DNA of 64,000 bases from Elizabethkingia miricola (GTDB taxonomy: Bacteria; Bacteroidota; Bacteroidia; Flavobacteriales; Weeksellaceae): assembly GCF_001675285.1 (NCBI RefSeq), contig NZ_LSGQ01000007.1, positions 124,001 through 188,000 of the forward strand. The letters are read 5' to 3'. A program made the translations under genes and the position numbers. Below the pieces are notes generated by a model. The model was not told where the DNA came from. It was given only the letters and a program-made list of their open reading frames with translations, and searched no databases. Position 1 is the first letter of the stretch, and every line of letters starts with the position of its first letter. This document shows positions 35,635 through 43,650 of the stretch, one piece after another.

Positions 35635-36051
35635 ATGATGTCCAAACGGTGTAAATACGCTTTGAAAGCGATGGTGAGGCTGGCGAGAAACTATAAAAAT
35701 GGATTCTTGTCGACGGCCATTATTGCACAAGAGGAGAATATTCCCAAAAAATTTCTGGAACAAATTTTACTGGAACTAAAAAGAGCCAAGCTTGTAAACA
35801 GCAAGCAGGGTATAGGTGGAGGTTATTATTTACTTAAATCTCCCGATGAAGTTTCTTTAGCAGATTTGTACCGCATTTTCGAAGGGCCAATTTCTTTAAC
35901 GCCCTGCATTTCCCTTAACTATTATGAAGCTTGCGACGATTGTGTTGATGAGGAAGCTTGTTATCTTAGACATGAATTAATCAACGTTCGTGAGAAAACT
36001 CGTAAAAGTATGATGGAGGCTACATTAACTGCCTTTATGAATAGGAAGTAA
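35635..36051 (+). CDS. Rrf2-family transcriptional regulator
   Basis: 138 aa (first ATG; a second follows directly). Winged-helix N-terminus with KCKYALKAMVRLA-like start (RCKYALKAMVRLA), IPKKFLEQILLELKRAKLV and GGGYYLLKSP wing. Cys91, 100, 103 and 109 form a cluster comparable to the Fe-S or sensing cysteines of IscR/NsrR, with one extra Cys. It sits directly before the sulfate-assimilation genes, as CymR-type Rrf2 regulators do in Firmicutes, and probably controls them by sensing cysteine, sulfide or Fe-S status. The ligand is inference. Confidence 0.88.
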   Translation: MMSKRCKYALKAMVRLARNYKNGFLSTAIIAQEENIPKKFLEQILLELKRAKLVNSKQGIGGGYYLLKSPDEVSLADLYRIFEGPISLTPCISLNYYEACDDCVDEEACYLRHELINVREKTRKSMMEATLTAFMNRK

Positions 36052-36058
36052 TTTTTTT

Positions 36059-36090
36059 TAAATCTAAACACTACTAATTTGGTAGATTTA
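36059..36090 (+). promoter_or_regulatory. Inverted repeat at the cysH promoter, candidate Rrf2 operator
   Basis: TAAATCTA (36059-36066) and TAGATTTA (36083-36090) are perfect 8-bp inverted arms, 16 bp apart, flanking the TTTG -33 element at 36078-36081. A repressor bound here would block the promoter. The adjacent Rrf2 gene is the natural candidate. Confidence 0.5.
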
Positions 36091-36110
36091 ATAGAATTAA
36101 TATATATTTG
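36078..36110 (+). promoter_or_regulatory. Promoter of the sulfate-assimilation operon
   Basis: TTTG (36078-36081), 21-bp spacer, TATATTTG (36103-36110): a good Bacteroidota promoter. The cysH ATG at 36133 lies 22 bases downstream, so the start upstream of the promoter at 36079 is not used. Confidence 0.65.
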
Positions 36111-36132
36111 CAAAATCAATTTTGAATCTGAA

Positions 36133-36846
36133 ATGGAAAATAGTCTGAAAATACAACTGAATGAATTGCTGGAAGGGATATCGGAAACCCTTTCTAATAC
36201 AGAGGTTTTACAGTTACTGGTAGACAGGTTTCCGAAAGAGGTAATCTTTTCTACCAGTTTTAGTTACGAGGATCAGGTTGTAACACATTTGGTAAAAGAT
36301 CTTGATGTGGATATTTTTACACTGGATACAGGAAGGCTTTTTGAGCAGACTTACGAAACATGGTCAGCAACAAAAGCTTTTTTCAAAAAAGATATCAAAG
36401 CTTTTTATCCGGACGCAGAAGTATTGGGGAAATTTGTAACTGAGAATGGACCCGATTCATTTTATCGTTCTGTAGAAAACAGAAAAACCTGTTGTAATAT
36501 CCGCAAAGTACAGCCTTTGAAAAAGGCACTGCAGGGGTATAAAGTTTGGGTTACCGGATTGAGAGCGGAACATTCTGCCAACAGACATAGTATGTCCCCA
36601 TTGGAGTGGGACGCAGACAATCAGATTATAAAATATCATCCATTGCTAGACTGGACAACTCAGGAAGTAAAGGACTATGTAAAAGGAAACAGACTACCAT
36701 ATAATTATCTTCATGAAAAGGGTTTTGTAAGCATTGGATGTGAACCATGTACCAGAGCTATTCAGGAAGGAGAAGATTTCAGAGCCGGCCGCTGGTGGTG
36801 GGAAGATGCTAATAAAAAAGAGTGTGGTCTGCATATTCACCAATAA
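36133..36846 (+). CDS. cysH: Phosphoadenylyl/adenylyl-sulfate reductase, [4Fe-4S] APS-reductase type
   Basis: 237 aa from ATG 36133, after the promoter at 36078-36110. TSFSYEDQVVTH and DTGRLFEQTYET are PAPS/APS reductase motifs, and the C-terminal KKECGLH holds the catalytic Cys. Cys120-Cys121 and Cys203-x-x-Cys206 form the CC...CxxC set that binds a [4Fe-4S] cluster in APS reductases (thioredoxin-dependent) and is absent from E. coli PAPS reductase. With no cysC (APS kinase) in this locus, direct reduction of APS to sulfite is expected. First gene of the cys operon. Confidence 0.93.
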   Translation: MENSLKIQLNELLEGISETLSNTEVLQLLVDRFPKEVIFSTSFSYEDQVVTHLVKDLDVDIFTLDTGRLFEQTYETWSATKAFFKKDIKAFYPDAEVLGKFVTENGPDSFYRSVENRKTCCNIRKVQPLKKALQGYKVWVTGLRAEHSANRHSMSPLEWDADNQIIKYHPLLDWTTQEVKDYVKGNRLPYNYLHEKGFVSIGCEPCTRAIQEGEDFRAGRWWWEDANKKECGLHIHQ

Positions 36847-36858
36847 AAAAGAAAACAA

Positions 36859-37770
36859 ATGTCAACAATAGAACAAGCCAATTATTTAGAACAGTTAGAG
36901 TCCGAATCTATTTATATTCTGCGTGAAGTAGCCGGACAGTTTGAACGTCCTGCGTTGCTTTTTAGCGGAGGGAAAGATAGTATTACACTGGCGCATCTGG
37001 CTTTTAAAGCTTTTAGACCTGGAAAAATTCCATTCACCTTTGTTCATGTAGATACAGGGCACAATTTCCCGGAAGCATTAGACTTCAGAGATGCTCTGGT
37101 AAAAGAGTTGGGAGTAGATCTTGTGGTACGTAAAGTGGAAGATACAATAAAGAAAAAAAATCTTACAGAACCAAAAGGTAAATTCCCGAGTAGAAACTGG
37201 CTGCAGACTTTCACGCTGCTGGATACGATTGAAGAATTTGAATTTGATGCCTGTATTGGTGGTGCTAGAAGGGATGAAGAAAAAGCACGTGCAAAAGAGA
37301 GAATCTTTTCAGTACGTGATGAGTTTGGACAATGGGATCCAAAACTTCAGCGTCCGGAACTGTGGAATATTTTCAATGGTAAGATTCATAAAGGGGAAAA
37401 TGTGCGGGTTTTCCCGATTAGTAACTGGACAGAGTTGGATGTATGGAACTATATCCGAAAAGAGAAAATAGGATTACCATCTATTTATTTCTCTCATGAC
37501 AGAGAAGTAGTAGATCTGAACGGACAATGGATTGCCAATTCTGAACATGCTTCTCTGGATGCCAATGATCTGATAGCTACAAAAAGAGTACGTTACCGTA
37601 CTGTAGGAGATATGACTTGTACAGCTGCTGTAGAATCTAATGCTGAAACAATAGATGAAGTGATAGATGAAATTATAGCAACCCGTATTTCGGAAAGAGG
37701 AGAAACACGAATCGATGACCGGGTGACTGAGGCTGCAATGGAAGACCGTAAAAAAGGGGGATACTTTTAA
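36859..37770 (+). CDS. cysD: Sulfate adenylyltransferase subunit 2
   Basis: 303 aa, standard CysD length. LFSGGKDSITLAHLA is the PP-loop that binds ATP; HVDTGHNFPEALDFRD, GARRDEEKARAKERIFS and FPISNWTELDVW follow, ending in a basic tail with ATRISERGETRIDDR. It adenylates sulfate to APS together with the GTPase CysN encoded next. 12 bases after cysH, so within the same operon. Confidence 0.96.
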   Translation: MSTIEQANYLEQLESESIYILREVAGQFERPALLFSGGKDSITLAHLAFKAFRPGKIPFTFVHVDTGHNFPEALDFRDALVKELGVDLVVRKVEDTIKKKNLTEPKGKFPSRNWLQTFTLLDTIEEFEFDACIGGARRDEEKARAKERIFSVRDEFGQWDPKLQRPELWNIFNGKIHKGENVRVFPISNWTELDVWNYIRKEKIGLPSIYFSHDREVVDLNGQWIANSEHASLDANDLIATKRVRYRTVGDMTCTAAVESNAETIDEVIDEIIATRISERGETRIDDRVTEAAMEDRKKGGYF

Positions 37771-37835
37771 CATCAGTAATTGGTAATAAGCAATGAGTAA
37801 TTATTCATTACCTATTACTCATAAAAACAAAGGAT

Positions 37836-39074
37836 ATGGATATATTAAGATTTATAACAGCAGGAAGCGTAGACGATGGTAAAAGTACCCTTATAGGCAG
37901 ACTGCTTTACGATAGCAAAAGCATTTTACAAGATCAGTTGGAGGTTTTGGAAAAGCATTCTAAGAACAAAAATGATGACGGAGTAGATCTTGCACTTCTT
38001 ACTGACGGACTGCGTGCAGAGAGAGAGCAAGGAATTACAATAGATGTGGCTTACAGATATTTTTCAACAGCCAGGAGAAAGTTTATTATAGCTGATGCTC
38101 CCGGGCATGTACAGTATACGCGGAATATGATCACCGGTGCATCCAACTCAGATCTGATGGTTATCCTTATCGATGCCCGCCAGGGAGTTATAGAACAAAC
38201 CAGAAGGCATTCTATTATAGCATCATTACTTAACCTGAAAAAAGTTGCTGTAGCCATCAACAAAATGGACTTAGTAGATTATTCACAGGAAGTTTATGAA
38301 AATATAAAAGCTGATTATGCAAAAATTGCAGAAAACCTTGGACTGACTCAAGTTACCTATTTTCCGATATCAGCACTAAGAGGAGATAATATAGTAACCA
38401 GATCTGCTGATACAGATTGGTATAATGGTGTTTCTCTTTTAGAATATCTGGAAGAAGTACAAGTAAATACCGATACAGATACCAACAGTCGCTTTCAGGT
38501 GCAGTATGTAATCCGGCCTCAGGTAGATGAGTTACATGACTATCGTGGTTATGCCGGGAAAATCCTAAGTGGAGATTTCCGCAAGGGAGATCACATTTAT
38601 ATTTTGCCTGCAGAGATATCTACAAAAATAGACAGAATTGAAATTAACGGATCTGAAGTTGAAGAAGCTTTTGAAGGGCAGTCAGTAGTATTGCATATTG
38701 AAGATGATATAGATGTAAGCAGAGGAGACTTTTTTGTAGCAGCAGAGCAATTGCCACAAGTGGAAAAAGAAGTAGAGGTATTGCTGTGCTGGTTGGATCA
38801 AAAAGCATTACAGCCTGGTAATAAATACATATTGCAACACCACAGCAGACAGATAAAAGCATTGGTGAAAGATGTGGAATATAAAGTGAATGTAAATACA
38901 CTGGAACACGAAAAAGCAGATGGTGATATAAAGCTGAATGAAATTGTGAAAGTAACACTAAAAACAGCACAGCCACTGGTTTTCGATAGTTTTAGAAAAA
39001 ATAAAGCAACAGGTTCTGCAATTCTGGTAGATGAAACCTCTAACTCGACAGTTGCAGCCTGTATAATTCAGTAA
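37836..39074 (+). CDS. cysN: Sulfate adenylyltransferase subunit 1 (GTPase)
   Basis: 412 aa. G1 AGSVDDGKSTLIGRLLYDS, AEREQGITIDVAYRYF (switch), DAPGHVQYTRN (G3) and NKMDLVD (G4) show an EF-Tu-like GTPase, followed by two beta-barrel domains. The length is a little below the 415-475 aa of other CysN proteins; no CysC kinase is fused. It couples GTP hydrolysis to APS formation by CysD. The 65-bp gap before it holds an imperfect inverted repeat of TAAT/ATTA units. Confidence 0.95.
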   Translation: MDILRFITAGSVDDGKSTLIGRLLYDSKSILQDQLEVLEKHSKNKNDDGVDLALLTDGLRAEREQGITIDVAYRYFSTARRKFIIADAPGHVQYTRNMITGASNSDLMVILIDARQGVIEQTRRHSIIASLLNLKKVAVAINKMDLVDYSQEVYENIKADYAKIAENLGLTQVTYFPISALRGDNIVTRSADTDWYNGVSLLEYLEEVQVNTDTDTNSRFQVQYVIRPQVDELHDYRGYAGKILSGDFRKGDHIYILPAEISTKIDRIEINGSEVEEAFEGQSVVLHIEDDIDVSRGDFFVAAEQLPQVEKEVEVLLCWLDQKALQPGNKYILQHHSRQIKALVKDVEYKVNVNTLEHEKADGDIKLNEIVKVTLKTAQPLVFDSFRKNKATGSAILVDETSNSTVAACIIQ

Positions 39075-39076
39075 AT

Positions 39077-39910
39077 ATGAGTAAAGTGTCCGATTCTTTT
39101 ATTGAGCAGATTTTTCAGAGAAAAAAAAATGCATCATATGGTTTCTTCGATAAGAATAAAGCTGAAGCTTTTGTGGAGGAATTGTACCAGCTGCTTTTTC
39201 TTCCTCAGCATATCAATATGGAGGAGACGCTGAGAAATAATTTTGAAGAATTACAAAACAAACTTTTTGAATTAATAAAAAATACGACTGATGACAAACT
39301 TTTTGCAAAACGACAAGTGGAAGTGCTGTTTGATGCATTGCCGGAAATATATGACCGCTTGATATTGGATGCCGAATCTATTTTAGAATTCGATCCTGCA
39401 ACAGAATCTTTGGAAGAAATTCTGCTGGCATATCCTGGTTTTTTTGCCACTTATGTTTATAGGATTTCCCACCAGTTGTGGAGACAGAAAATAAGAACTC
39501 TTCCCCGCATTCTTTCGGAATATGGACATAGCAAAACCGGAATCGATATTCATCCGGGAGCGGTGATAGGAGAGCATTTTTTCATAGATCACGGAACAGG
39601 CATTGTAATCGGGGAAACATCGGTGATAGGGAATCATGTGAAGATCTATCAAGGAGTTACATTAGGAGCATTAAACGTTTCCAAGGATAAAGCCAATCAG
39701 AAAAGACATCCTAATATTGAAGACAACGTCATTATTTACTCTGGTGCTACTATTCTGGGCGGAGAGACAACCATTGGCCGGGACAGTATTATAGGAGGTA
39801 ATGTATGGATTACCCAAGATGTTCCTTCAAATTCTCTGGTCTATAACAAAAGCGAAATTAGGATAAAAGACAATAATCCTCTTCCGGAGTCATTAACCTT
39901 TGTCATTTAA
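39077..39910 (+). CDS. cysE: Serine O-acetyltransferase
   Basis: 277 aa. A helical N-terminal half (1-150) precedes a left-handed beta-helix with the SAT signature GIDIHPGAVIGEHFFIDHGT and GIVIGETSVIGNHVKIYQGV, then GATILGGETTIGRDSIIGGN. The His/Asp pair in HPGA and IDHG is catalytic. It makes O-acetylserine for the cysteine synthase encoded next. Two bases after cysN. The long N-terminus is typical of Bacteroidota SAT/EpsC forms. Confidence 0.93.
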   Translation: MSKVSDSFIEQIFQRKKNASYGFFDKNKAEAFVEELYQLLFLPQHINMEETLRNNFEELQNKLFELIKNTTDDKLFAKRQVEVLFDALPEIYDRLILDAESILEFDPATESLEEILLAYPGFFATYVYRISHQLWRQKIRTLPRILSEYGHSKTGIDIHPGAVIGEHFFIDHGTGIVIGETSVIGNHVKIYQGVTLGALNVSKDKANQKRHPNIEDNVIIYSGATILGGETTIGRDSIIGGNVWITQDVPSNSLVYNKSEIRIKDNNPLPESLTFVI

Positions 39911-39945
39911 AGTACGAATTACAAAATGAGAATTACGAAATATTT

Positions 39946-39967
39946 TGAGTTTGAGATATGAAACTCA
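39946..39967 (+). promoter_or_regulatory. Small hairpin in the cysE-cysK gap
   Basis: TGAGTTT (39946-39952) and AAACTCA (39961-39967) with an 8-nt loop. It lacks a T-run, so processing or weak regulation rather than termination. Confidence 0.3.
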
Positions 39968-40022
39968 GATCTGAGAAACTAACAAACCATAAACTGTAAA
40001 CCAACAACTAAAGAAAAACATT

Positions 40023-40934
40023 ATGAAATTTCAGAATATATTAGAAACTATAGGAAATACACCAGTCGTAAAAATTAATAAACTTTTTAATTCGGATAGT
40101 GAAGTTTGGATCAAGCTGGAGAAGACTAACCCAGGCGGAAGTATTAAAGACAGAATTGCTCTTTCAATGATTGAAGATGCAGAAGCTAAAGGTTTGTTGA
40201 ATAAAGATAGTATAATTATAGAACCTACAAGTGGTAATACCGGAATCGGACTTTCTCTGGTAGCAGCTGTGAAGGGATATAAACTTATTCTGGTCATGCC
40301 CGAGAGTATGAGTGTGGAAAGAAGAAAGATTATGGAAGCTTATGGAGCAGAATTCGTATTGACACCAAGAGAAAAAGGGATGAAAGGTGCCATCGAAAAA
40401 GCCAGTGAACTGGCAGAAGTAACGCCGAATTCGTGGATTCCGAGACAGTTTGATAATCCTGCAAATGTGAAAGTTCATACTGAAACCACAGCGCAGGAAA
40501 TCCTGCAGGATTTTCCGGACGGGTTAGATTATATTATTACAGGAGTAGGAACCGGTGGGCATATCACAGGAATTGCGCAAGTAGTAAAACAAAAATATCC
40601 TAATGTAAAAGTAATCGCTGTAGAACCGGAATTATCACCAGTATTAAGCGGAGGTGCACCGGGGCCACATCCATTACAGGGCTTAGGAGCAGGTTTTGTT
40701 CCGTCTATTCTGGATACTTCTATTTTGGATGGTATTACTCAGATTGGCAAAGACGAGGCTTTTGCTTTTGCTATCGAAGCCGCAAAAAAAGAAGGTCTTT
40801 TTGTAGGGATTTCCACCGGAGCGGCACTAGCTGCTGTTGCAAAAAAACTTTCCGAGGTACCAGCAGGTTCTAAAATATTAACGATTAACTATGACACAGG
40901 TGAAAGATATCTTTCTATAGAAGGATTGTTCTAA
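40023..40934 (+). CDS. cysK: Cysteine synthase (O-acetylserine sulfhydrylase)
   Basis: 303 aa. [16 protein letters not shown] carries the PLP lysine (Lys42), [16 protein letters not shown] is the substrate loop and [14 protein letters not shown] binds the PLP phosphate; it ends in [11 protein letters not shown]. It replaces the acetyl group of O-acetylserine with sulfide from CysIJ. CysK is chosen over CysM from length and the [10 protein letters not shown] loop; a CysM-like form is possible. Centre of the operon. Confidence 0.94.
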   Translation: MKFQNILETIGNTPVVKINKLFNSDSEVWIKLEKTNPGGSIKDRIALSMIEDAEAKGLLNKDSIIIEPTSGNTGIGLSLVAAVKGYKLILVMPESMSVERRKIMEAYGAEFVLTPREKGMKGAIEKASELAEVTPNSWIPRQFDNPANVKVHTETTAQEILQDFPDGLDYIITGVGTGGHITGIAQVVKQKYPNVKVIAVEPELSPVLSGGAPGPHPLQGLGAGFVPSILDTSILDGITQIGKDEAFAFAIEAAKKEGLFVGISTGAALAAVAKKLSEVPAGSKILTINYDTGERYLSIEGLF

Positions 40935-40959
40935 AACCGGTCTATACACCAGACTTTAA

Positions 40960-41805
40960 ATGAAAACAACTAATAAAACACCAAAGGTATATCTTATCGG
41001 TGCGGGGCCTGGCGATCCTGATCTGATCACAGTAAAAGCTATTCGCGCCATTGCAGAAGCAGATGTAATCTTATGTGACAGACTGGTTAGTCCCGAGATT
41101 GTGGATAACTATGTGGGAAAAGAAACAGAGATTATTTATGTAGGCAAAGAATGCAGTAAAAAGGCATCCACACCACAGTCTTCTATTAATGAATTAATGG
41201 TAGAATACGCACTTCAGAATAAAACGGTAGCAAGATTAAAGGGTGGGGATGTATCTATATTTTCCAATATCCTGGATGAATTACAGGTATTGAAAGAGAA
41301 TAGGATTGCGTATGAGATTATTCCGGGGGTAACTGCAGCTCTTGGAGTAGCAGCTTATGCAGGAATGCCTTTAACAGCGAGAGGATATGCTACGTCAGTA
41401 AGATTTCTTACTTATTATAAGTCCGAAATACTGACCGAAGATTACTGGAAAGAAATAGCAGAAACCAATGATACGCTGGTGTTTTATATGTCTGTAGGAA
41501 ATCTTACCAATCTGGTAGATAAATTTAAAGAATATGGTGTCTCTTCGGAAAAGAAAATTGCCGTAATAGAGCAGGCAACTACGCCTTTTCAGAAAGTATA
41601 TACCTCTTCTTTTGAAGACTTTGCCCAAACATTAGGTCATAAACTATTTGCATCACCGTCATTGGTGGTTATCGGCAAAATAGTAAACCTGCATGAAGAA
41701 TTCTTCTGGCTGCAAAATACAGATGAGGAAGGATTGTATTTCAAATCAATAACCAACGGAAGTCTGCTTCCAAAAACTCAAAACTTTTTTGAATATGCTG
41801 TCTGA
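40960..41805 (+). CDS. cobA: Uroporphyrinogen-III C-methyltransferase
   Basis: 281 aa. LIGAGPGDPDLITVKAIRAI and ADVILCDRLVS are the N-terminal SUMT motifs; IIPGVTAALGVAAYAGMPLT matches the third. The usual GGDPFIFGRG reads GGDVSIFSNIL here, an altered but conserved-position SAM loop. It makes precorrin-2 for siroheme, the prosthetic group of the sulfite reductase encoded just downstream; the oxidation and ferrochelation steps are supplied by the fusion protein at 48725. It overlaps cysJ by 11 bp. Confidence 0.92.
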   Translation: MKTTNKTPKVYLIGAGPGDPDLITVKAIRAIAEADVILCDRLVSPEIVDNYVGKETEIIYVGKECSKKASTPQSSINELMVEYALQNKTVARLKGGDVSIFSNILDELQVLKENRIAYEIIPGVTAALGVAAYAGMPLTARGYATSVRFLTYYKSEILTEDYWKEIAETNDTLVFYMSVGNLTNLVDKFKEYGVSSEKKIAVIEQATTPFQKVYTSSFEDFAQTLGHKLFASPSLVVIGKIVNLHEEFFWLQNTDEEGLYFKSITNGSLLPKTQNFFEYAV

Positions 41806-43498
41806 AACTAAACTAAAAGTACTGAAAGAAATATCCAGTGGTTTTTCCAGAGATGAAGCTATCTGGGCAAGCGGTTATCTGGCAGGTTTGGCCGGAACCT
41901 CTGCTGCTGTAGCAGACTTACCTCCACAGCAAACTACGCATACAACAGCTGTAAAGAAAATAACACTGGTATATGGTACCGAAACAGGTAATAGTAAGAA
42001 ACTTGCAACAGAGCTAGCCGGAGTTGCTAAGAAAAAAGGCATTCAGGTAAAGTTGGGTGATTTGTCTCAATACAAGCCTAAAGATCTGGCCAAGGAAGAA
42101 TATTTTTTTGTTGTAATAAGTACTCAGGGAGAAGGAGAACCACCGATTCTGGCAAAGAAATTCTACGAATATATTCATGAAAACGAACTGAATCTTTCCA
42201 ATATTAAGTTTGGAGTTTTAGCATTAGGTGACAGTACTTATCCACAATTCTGTAAAACAGGTGAAGATGTGGATACACGCTTTGAAGTTCTTGGCGCAGA
42301 ACGTATTATTCCGCTAAAAAGATGTGATATAGATTATGAAGAAGATGCTCACAAATGGCTCGATCATATTTTTGAGGTTGTACAGAATAAGGAGGCAGGC
42401 ACTTCACAGGCAACACCGGCAAAGGCATCTTCCGGAAGAAAAAAATATCAGGGAAAAGTATCCGCTATTATCAATTTGAATGATATTACTTCTGATAAAG
42501 AGACGTATCACATCGAAATAGAAACGGAAGAACCGATTGTCTATCGTCCGGGAGATGCGTTAGGGGTTATACCTTATAATTCAAAACCTGTAGTAAAAGA
42601 GATTATTGGCTTAACAGGGATAGATCCTAAAAAACAAATTCAGACAGCCAGAGTTAATGCCAGTGCAGAAGAGCTTCTTCATCAGCACCTTAATATCAGT
42701 TATCTGCTAAAGACAACAGTTGCGCAGTATGCGCAAATTACCGGTCATGATATACCGGAAACCCGTTTAAGTCTTCTGGATTTGCTTAGAATTTATCCGG
42801 TAAAAAACGCAGAGGAATTCGAAGTCGTTATAAAAGCGCTGACTGTTCAGGCTCCACGTTTGTATTCAGTCTCATCGTCGCCGGAGGCTCATGGAGATTC
42901 TGAAATTCATATTACAGTAGCCAAATCAGAGTTTTTAATCAACGATAAAAAACAAAATGGCTTGTGCAGTGGCTTTCTCAGTGAATTTGAAGAAGATGGA
43001 GCTGTAGAGTTTTATATACAGGAGGCTAAACATTTTAAACTTCCGGAAACGGCAAAAGATGTTATAATGATAGGTCCCGGAACAGGAATAGCACCATTCC
43101 GCTCATTCCTTTGGGAACGTGATGCTACGGGAGCAGAAGGAAGAAACTGGCTTTTCTTCGGAGACCGGAGTTTTGTATCAGATTTCCTTTATCAGTCAGA
43201 ATTTCAGGATTTCCTGAAAACAGGAGCTTTAACCAATCTGGATCTGGCATTTTCCAGAGATACATCGGAAAAAGTATACGTACAGCACAGACTGCAGCAA
43301 AAATCTTCGGAAGTATTTCAATGGCTGGAAGGAGGAGCATCAGTATATGTATGCGGGGCAAAAGAGCCAATGAGTAAGGATGTGGAGGAAACACTACTCG
43401 GTATTATTCGGCATGAAGGAAAAAGAAACGAAGAGGAGGCAAAAAACTATTTAGAGGAACTGGAACTAAGTGGCAGATATGCTAAAGATGTATACTAA
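41795..43498 (+). CDS. cysJ: Sulfite reductase flavoprotein (diflavin reductase, CysJ-like)
   Basis: 567 aa from ATG 41795 (a TTG 6 bases upstream is less likely). After a 45-residue helical lead comes a flavodoxin domain (LVYGTETGNSKKLATELAG and LALGDSTYPQFCKTGEDVD), then an FAD/NADPH module with PRLYSVSSSPEAHGDSEIHI and MIGPGTGIAPFRSFLWERD. It passes electrons from NADPH through FAD and FMN to CysI. The neighbouring CysI and siroheme genes support sulfite reductase over other P450-reductase-like enzymes. Confidence 0.93.
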   Translation: MLSETKLKVLKEISSGFSRDEAIWASGYLAGLAGTSAAVADLPPQQTTHTTAVKKITLVYGTETGNSKKLATELAGVAKKKGIQVKLGDLSQYKPKDLAKEEYFFVVISTQGEGEPPILAKKFYEYIHENELNLSNIKFGVLALGDSTYPQFCKTGEDVDTRFEVLGAERIIPLKRCDIDYEEDAHKWLDHIFEVVQNKEAGTSQATPAKASSGRKKYQGKVSAIINLNDITSDKETYHIEIETEEPIVYRPGDALGVIPYNSKPVVKEIIGLTGIDPKKQIQTARVNASAEELLHQHLNISYLLKTTVAQYAQITGHDIPETRLSLLDLLRIYPVKNAEEFEVVIKALTVQAPRLYSVSSSPEAHGDSEIHITVAKSEFLINDKKQNGLCSGFLSEFEEDGAVEFYIQEAKHFKLPETAKDVIMIGPGTGIAPFRSFLWERDATGAEGRNWLFFGDRSFVSDFLYQSEFQDFLKTGALTNLDLAFSRDTSEKVYVQHRLQQKSSEVFQWLEGGASVYVCGAKEPMSKDVEETLLGIIRHEGKRNEEEAKNYLEELELSGRYAKDVY

Positions 43499-43535
43499 AA
43501 CAGTTTGATTATAAAATCGTTAAACCATACTTCAG

Positions 43536-43564
43536 ACCTTATAGGTTTTAAAAACCTATAAGGT
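43536..43564. repeat. Perfect 29-bp palindrome between cysJ and cysI
   Basis: ACCTTATAGGTTTT (43536-43549), one centre base, AAAACCTATAAGGT (43551-43564). A degenerate relative occurs at 50262-50283. It could act as an internal terminator/operator or be a dispersed repeat. Confidence 0.6.
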
Positions 43565-43610
43565 GTAAGATATAATTTAAAATTAGTCTTGAAGAGACAT
43601 ATTAATATAA

Positions 43611-43629
43611 AATAGGATGAAATCCTATT
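43611..43629 (+). promoter_or_regulatory. Tight hairpin upstream of cysI
   Basis: AATAGGAT (43611-43618) GAA ATCCTATT (43622-43629), a perfect 8-bp stem with a 3-nt loop 21 bases before the cysI ATG. Possible mRNA-stability or translational element; no proof. Confidence 0.35.
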
Positions 43630-43650
43630 GCTAAAAATAAAACAACAATC

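Noticed and set aside
37771-37835. Inverted TAAT/ATTA repeats between cysD and cysN as a terminator
   Set aside because: Pairing is imperfect with no T-run, and cysN must be co-expressed with cysD.
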